From Bacillota bacterium (GTDB taxonomy: Bacteria; Bacillota; Clostridia; Peptostreptococcales; Anaerovoracaceae), in the NCBI GenBank assembly GCA_022706625.1, contig JAKJCD010000011.1, positions 1 to 14,794 of the forward strand: a stretch of 14,794 nucleotides of DNA, written 5' to 3'. The notes under the pieces were generated by a model that saw only the letters and a program-made list of their open reading frames with translations, was not told where the DNA came from and did no database searches. Shown here piece by piece: positions 11,831-14,794 of this stretch. Position 1 is the stretch's first letter; every line of letters starts with the position of its first letter. Made by a program: the position numbers and the translations under genes.

Positions 11831-14794
11831 ATGTTTAAGAAACGATTTGCTATTATAGTCGCTTTTGCAATGGTTATTTCCTGTATTCCCATGTATCCGG
11901 TAAGTGCCGGGGAGCCGGGCGGCCCCGGTGGGGAAGAACTTGTGATCAATATCGGAGACTATGTGCTGATGGGTACTTACAATGAAGAACCCATTTTGTG
12001 GCGCTGCGTGGATAAGGATGCAAACGGCCCCCTCATGCTGTCGGATAAAATATTAACGTTTAAGGCCTTTGCGGCAAGGGCCTCGTATCCCACGTATCCC
12101 ACTTATGCAGATGGTACTAATCAGAGAGATGATTTGAATTACTTTACACGGGTACCCTGGGATGCCCCGATGGGGTTTTTACCTCATCAACGTGCTGTAG
12201 ATGGTTCAAACATCTGGGAAACCTCCGCCCTGCGCTCTTGGCTGAATTCAGAAGCCACAGCAGGCAATGTGATATGGCTTGATAACTGCCCTCCGGCTAG
12301 TGGCAAGTTATTGCCACCTAAATATTCATACAAAGAACCATACGATAATGAAAAGGGCTTCCTATCCGATGGCAATTTCACTGAAACGGAAAGAGGATTC
12401 ATTAAAACCGTAGTGCAAAAATCCGTGCTACATTACTACGATGTGCCTAAGCTGAAAGTGGGAGGCAATCAGCACTTTGAAATGAACAGCTTAAGTTCAG
12501 GAAATTTATTTCATCCCTCAGGACCCGCATGGCCGACTACCCCACCGGGCGAGCCACCCGAAGCATGGGATCATTTGCGTACTGTTACCCCATCGTCAGC
12601 CATGACTCCTGTATCGACATTGGTAAGCAACTTCGATAGCTACTATTATCACAATGTGACGGACAGGATGTTTTGCCTTGACCTGAAACAGCAATACCGG
12701 GTGTTACAGAATGCGATTAATTTAGGATCGGATTATACCACCGCAGCATATGCGACTCAGAGCTTGATTGATGATTTTAGGCTTCCGGATTCAGGTGCTT
12801 TATATGACTATTGGCTTCGCACGCCGGCCACGATATATATTACCAATCTTGCTTATGACGATGCCAGGAACGGAGGTTTTGTACTTAAAAGCAACATTGA
12901 TACTTATAATTTGAATCTAACCACCACCATCGAAGGATATAGTGGTGATGTACCTATAATAGCTCACTGGAGGCAGTTTAATGGGCACGAAACTGCCTGT
13001 AAAGGCAATGGCGTCCGCCCGGCCTTCTACCTGGACACCGCAAAGGCAGCGGTTGAAACCGGCACAGGCAGCAAAGCAAACCCATACATATTAGCAGAGA
13101 AACCGGCAAGCAAACTCACTGTCCGGGTAATGGATAATGGCACCGGCCAGGTAATTCCCGGCGCCATGGTAACCATAGGTACCAACAACAAAGTAACCGG
13201 CCTGGACGGAACTGTTGAATTCGACATCAGTAACATGGCTGACTATACCATCCGGGTAATCAAGGAAGAGTACAACGAGTATGAGAACACCATCCACATC
13301 TCTTCAGAGGAACAAACGGAAGAGGTGTATTTAAAACAAGGTCTCACCATCGATTCGGTTAAGGTGGCACTGCCTGATGGAGGCGAACGGGAGTTAATGG
13401 TCGACAGCGGGTTCATCGTTGACAATGAGGACGAAGAGGCCTATACCCTGACGGCCAAGGTGGACTGGAATAACAAAGAAGGCAAAACCGGCACAGTAGC
13501 CCTGGTGGGGGCTAAGAGCAAAAAACGCATCCCCTTTGACCAAAACGGGAAGCTCACCGGAAAGATCGGCAAGGAGTTTCAAAAGGGTGAGAAAATATAT
13601 GTAGAGGCCACCCGGGAGGACACCGGAGAGACTGAAGCAGAAATGCTCTACGCCGAAATGGAGAAAATAGCGCAAGTAGTCCGTGAAGGCGCTGCCAGCT
13701 ATAAGATACCCACCGTTGGGGGGCCGAAGGTGGATGATGACATTCCCATCCTTGGCGGCACGACCTTTAGCCTAGACATTGATAAGCTCTCCAACTCTGT
13801 CAGCGTCAGCATTAAGGACAGAAAGGTCATCATAAAAATCGGCAGCGGCAGAACGTTACAAGAGCGTAATTTTTCCAGGGCTCTGAATAGAGGGCCGGCA
13901 TTTATAAAGAAATTCGGCCTCATAGGCAGTACGAAGGCTGAGCTTGAAATATTCGGGAGATTTGAAATACCCATCGACATCTTAAAAGAGGAGAGCGAAT
14001 TCTCCGGTAGCGTGGGGATTGCCCTGGGATCAAAGAGCAAGGGAAAGCTGATAAACATTGCCGAAATCCAAAACCAACTGGTTATAGGCCCCGTTCCCGT
14101 AGTGATAAAAGTAAAATTTTCCGCCGGCTTTGAAGCGGAAGGAGGCGTTTCCGCCACCAAGTGGAACTTCAGCGACGCAAAGCCCAGCCTTTCCATTACT
14201 CCTTCAGGAGCCCTCCGGGTTTCTGCCGGTGTAGGTTTGGCTAAGGCTGCAAATGTCTGCGCCTACGGCCAGGGAGAGCTGCAGGCTCAGATTACTATCA
14301 TTTCAAAGGAACCTGGCGGTAACACTCTTAACCCATCCCTTACTCTGTCTTTTGGGGTGGAATTGGAGGTGGGACCTTTTGAATATGAAAAGCAGTTAGG
14401 AGATCTGGCCTTCCCGAAAAAGACGGCCGGAGGGTTGGCTCTGCAGGATTTTGATATGGATCTGCAGAACCTCGACACAAATCAATTAAAGATGATCGGG
14501 AGGAGTTACCTGGAAAATGCTCCTCCGGACACCGGGTATGCCGCCCCTGAGTTAGCCGCTCTGTCGGAACCGGGGATAAACCTGTTGTCGGAACCGGGTA
14601 TCGGCTTACTGGCGGAGGAAGACCCCCCTGCCAGATACACAGTTACTGTTGAGGAAAATGCCTTCCCCAATACATTTTCCAAACCTCTTATTATAGGAAG
14701 TGATGTACATCTCCTCTATCAGCAGGACGACCAAAGTCGTTCCGGTGCTGACGGGCTGAAGCTGGTTTCGGTCAAGCAAAGCGGGATCGATTTT
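11831..14794 (+). CDS. Large secreted protein with DUF6273-like module, 3'-partial
   Basis: An uninterrupted frame of 988 codons runs from ATG 11831 off the window end. The start lies a few nt after GGTGAT and opens a classical signal peptide: MFKKR, a hydrophobic core, then a likely cleavage after VSA (residue 26). Residues about 38-402 fit DUF6273, a module of secreted Firmicute proteins. The signs are GDYVLMG followed by ILWRC, a WETSALRSWLN segment at 129-139, FTETERGFI, YWLRTP (about 327-332) and the closing GVRPAFYLD. A carboxypeptidase-regulatory/Cna-B-like beta domain follows (about 427-505, with GTGQVIPGAMVTIG and TGLDGTVEFD). The remainder is beta-rich and unrecognised, with a local LLSEPGI repeat near residues 915-930. 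Function is unknown; a surface or extracellular role is inferred. Shorter open frames on the other strand here are shadows. Confidence 0.85.
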   Translation, partial: MFKKRFAIIVAFAMVISCIPMYPVSAGEPGGPGGEELVINIGDYVLMGTYNEEPILWRCVDKDANGPLMLSDKILTFKAFAARASYPTYPTYADGTNQRDDLNYFTRVPWDAPMGFLPHQRAVDGSNIWETSALRSWLNSEATAGNVIWLDNCPPASGKLLPPKYSYKEPYDNEKGFLSDGNFTETERGFIKTVVQKSVLHYYDVPKLKVGGNQHFEMNSLSSGNLFHPSGPAWPTTPPGEPPEAWDHLRTVTPSSAMTPVSTLVSNFDSYYYHNVTDRMFCLDLKQQYRVLQNAINLGSDYTTAAYATQSLIDDFRLPDSGALYDYWLRTPATIYITNLAYDDARNGGFVLKSNIDTYNLNLTTTIEGYSGDVPIIAHWRQFNGHETACKGNGVRPAFYLDTAKAAVETGTGSKANPYILAEKPASKLTVRVMDNGTGQVIPGAMVTIGTNNKVTGLDGTVEFDISNMADYTIRVIKEEYNEYENTIHISSEEQTEEVYLKQGLTIDSVKVALPDGGERELMVDSGFIVDNEDEEAYTLTAKVDWNNKEGKTGTVALVGAKSKKRIPFDQNGKLTGKIGKEFQKGEKIYVEATREDTGETEAEMLYAEMEKIAQVVREGAASYKIPTVGGPKVDDDIPILGGTTFSLDIDKLSNSVSVSIKDRKVIIKIGSGRTLQERNFSRALNRGPAFIKKFGLIGSTKAELEIFGRFEIPIDILKEESEFSGSVGIALGSKSKGKLINIAEIQNQLVIGPVPVVIKVKFSAGFEAEGGVSATKWNFSDAKPSLSITPSGALRVSAGVGLAKAANVCAYGQGELQAQITIISKEPGGNTLNPSLTLSFGVELEVGPFEYEKQLGDLAFPKKTAGGLALQDFDMDLQNLDTNQLKMIGRSYLENAPPDTGYAAPELAALSEPGINLLSEPGIGLLAEEDPPARYTVTVEENAFPNTFSKPLIIGSDVHLLYQQDDQSRSGADGLKLVSVKQSGIDF

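Noticed and set aside
13699..14196. Minus-strand open frames in the last 2 kb
   Set aside because: The plus strand is one continuous frame with a signal peptide and recognisable domains, and the minus-strand products look like shadow translations.
1..14794. CRISPR arrays, rRNA genes, or phage structural genes
   Set aside because: I saw no regularly spaced direct repeats of CRISPR length, no rRNA motifs and no phage-type genes in the window.

Overview
The window looks like chromosome from an endospore-forming Gram-positive bacterium, most likely an anaerobic member of the Clostridia. Pointers are a Tlp-type small acid-soluble spore protein with a forespore-type promoter, a DapH (N-acetyl branch) lysine/DAP enzyme, a FeoA-FeoB ferrous iron pair, strong Shine-Dalgarno sites and moderate GC. 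The genus cannot be named from the sequence alone.

Layout. 1-37 is the 5' part of a tRNA-Met(CAT) gene on the minus strand, with a near-perfect promoter behind it. 216-2321 is feoA-feoB on the plus strand. 2322-2550 is a hairpin-rich interval ending in an intrinsic terminator, and it separates feoB from the convergent dapH (2551-3246, minus). Upstream of dapH lies a sensor-less hybrid histidine kinase/response regulator gene (3342-7602, minus). It is split by a complete 3046-bp transposon (4375-7420). The transposon has imperfect 26-bp terminal inverted repeats (20/26), subterminal repeats, a 6-bp target duplication (ATAGAC), and a three-gene minus-strand operon: zinc-ribbon protein, DDE transposase, AAA+ ATPase. 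Removing the transposon and one target copy restores the kinase reading frame exactly (402 aa).

7807-9755 (minus) is a probable cell-envelope operon: a membrane-anchored polysaccharide deacetylase, a bactofilin, then a small MazG-like NTP pyrophosphohydrolase. Next come a spore-protein gene tlp (10033-10272, minus) and a 389-aa all-helical protein made of two tandem copies of one domain (10369-11538, minus). The last 3 kb is one uninterrupted plus-strand frame from 11831 off the window end (at least 988 codons). It encodes a large secreted protein with a signal peptide, a DUF6273-like module, a carboxypeptidase-regulatory-like beta domain and a long region I do not recognise.

How it fits together. 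Most of the window is ordinary housekeeping or envelope/spore content. The most informative event is the transposon insertion. It kills the kinase and places the transposon's own co-directional promoter upstream of dapH. The transposon itself is the best candidate for a poorly described system: a compact Tn552/Tn7-relative with a third, zinc-ribbon gene that appears to begin with an AUU codon, and a perfect 9-bp dyad overlapping its promoter.
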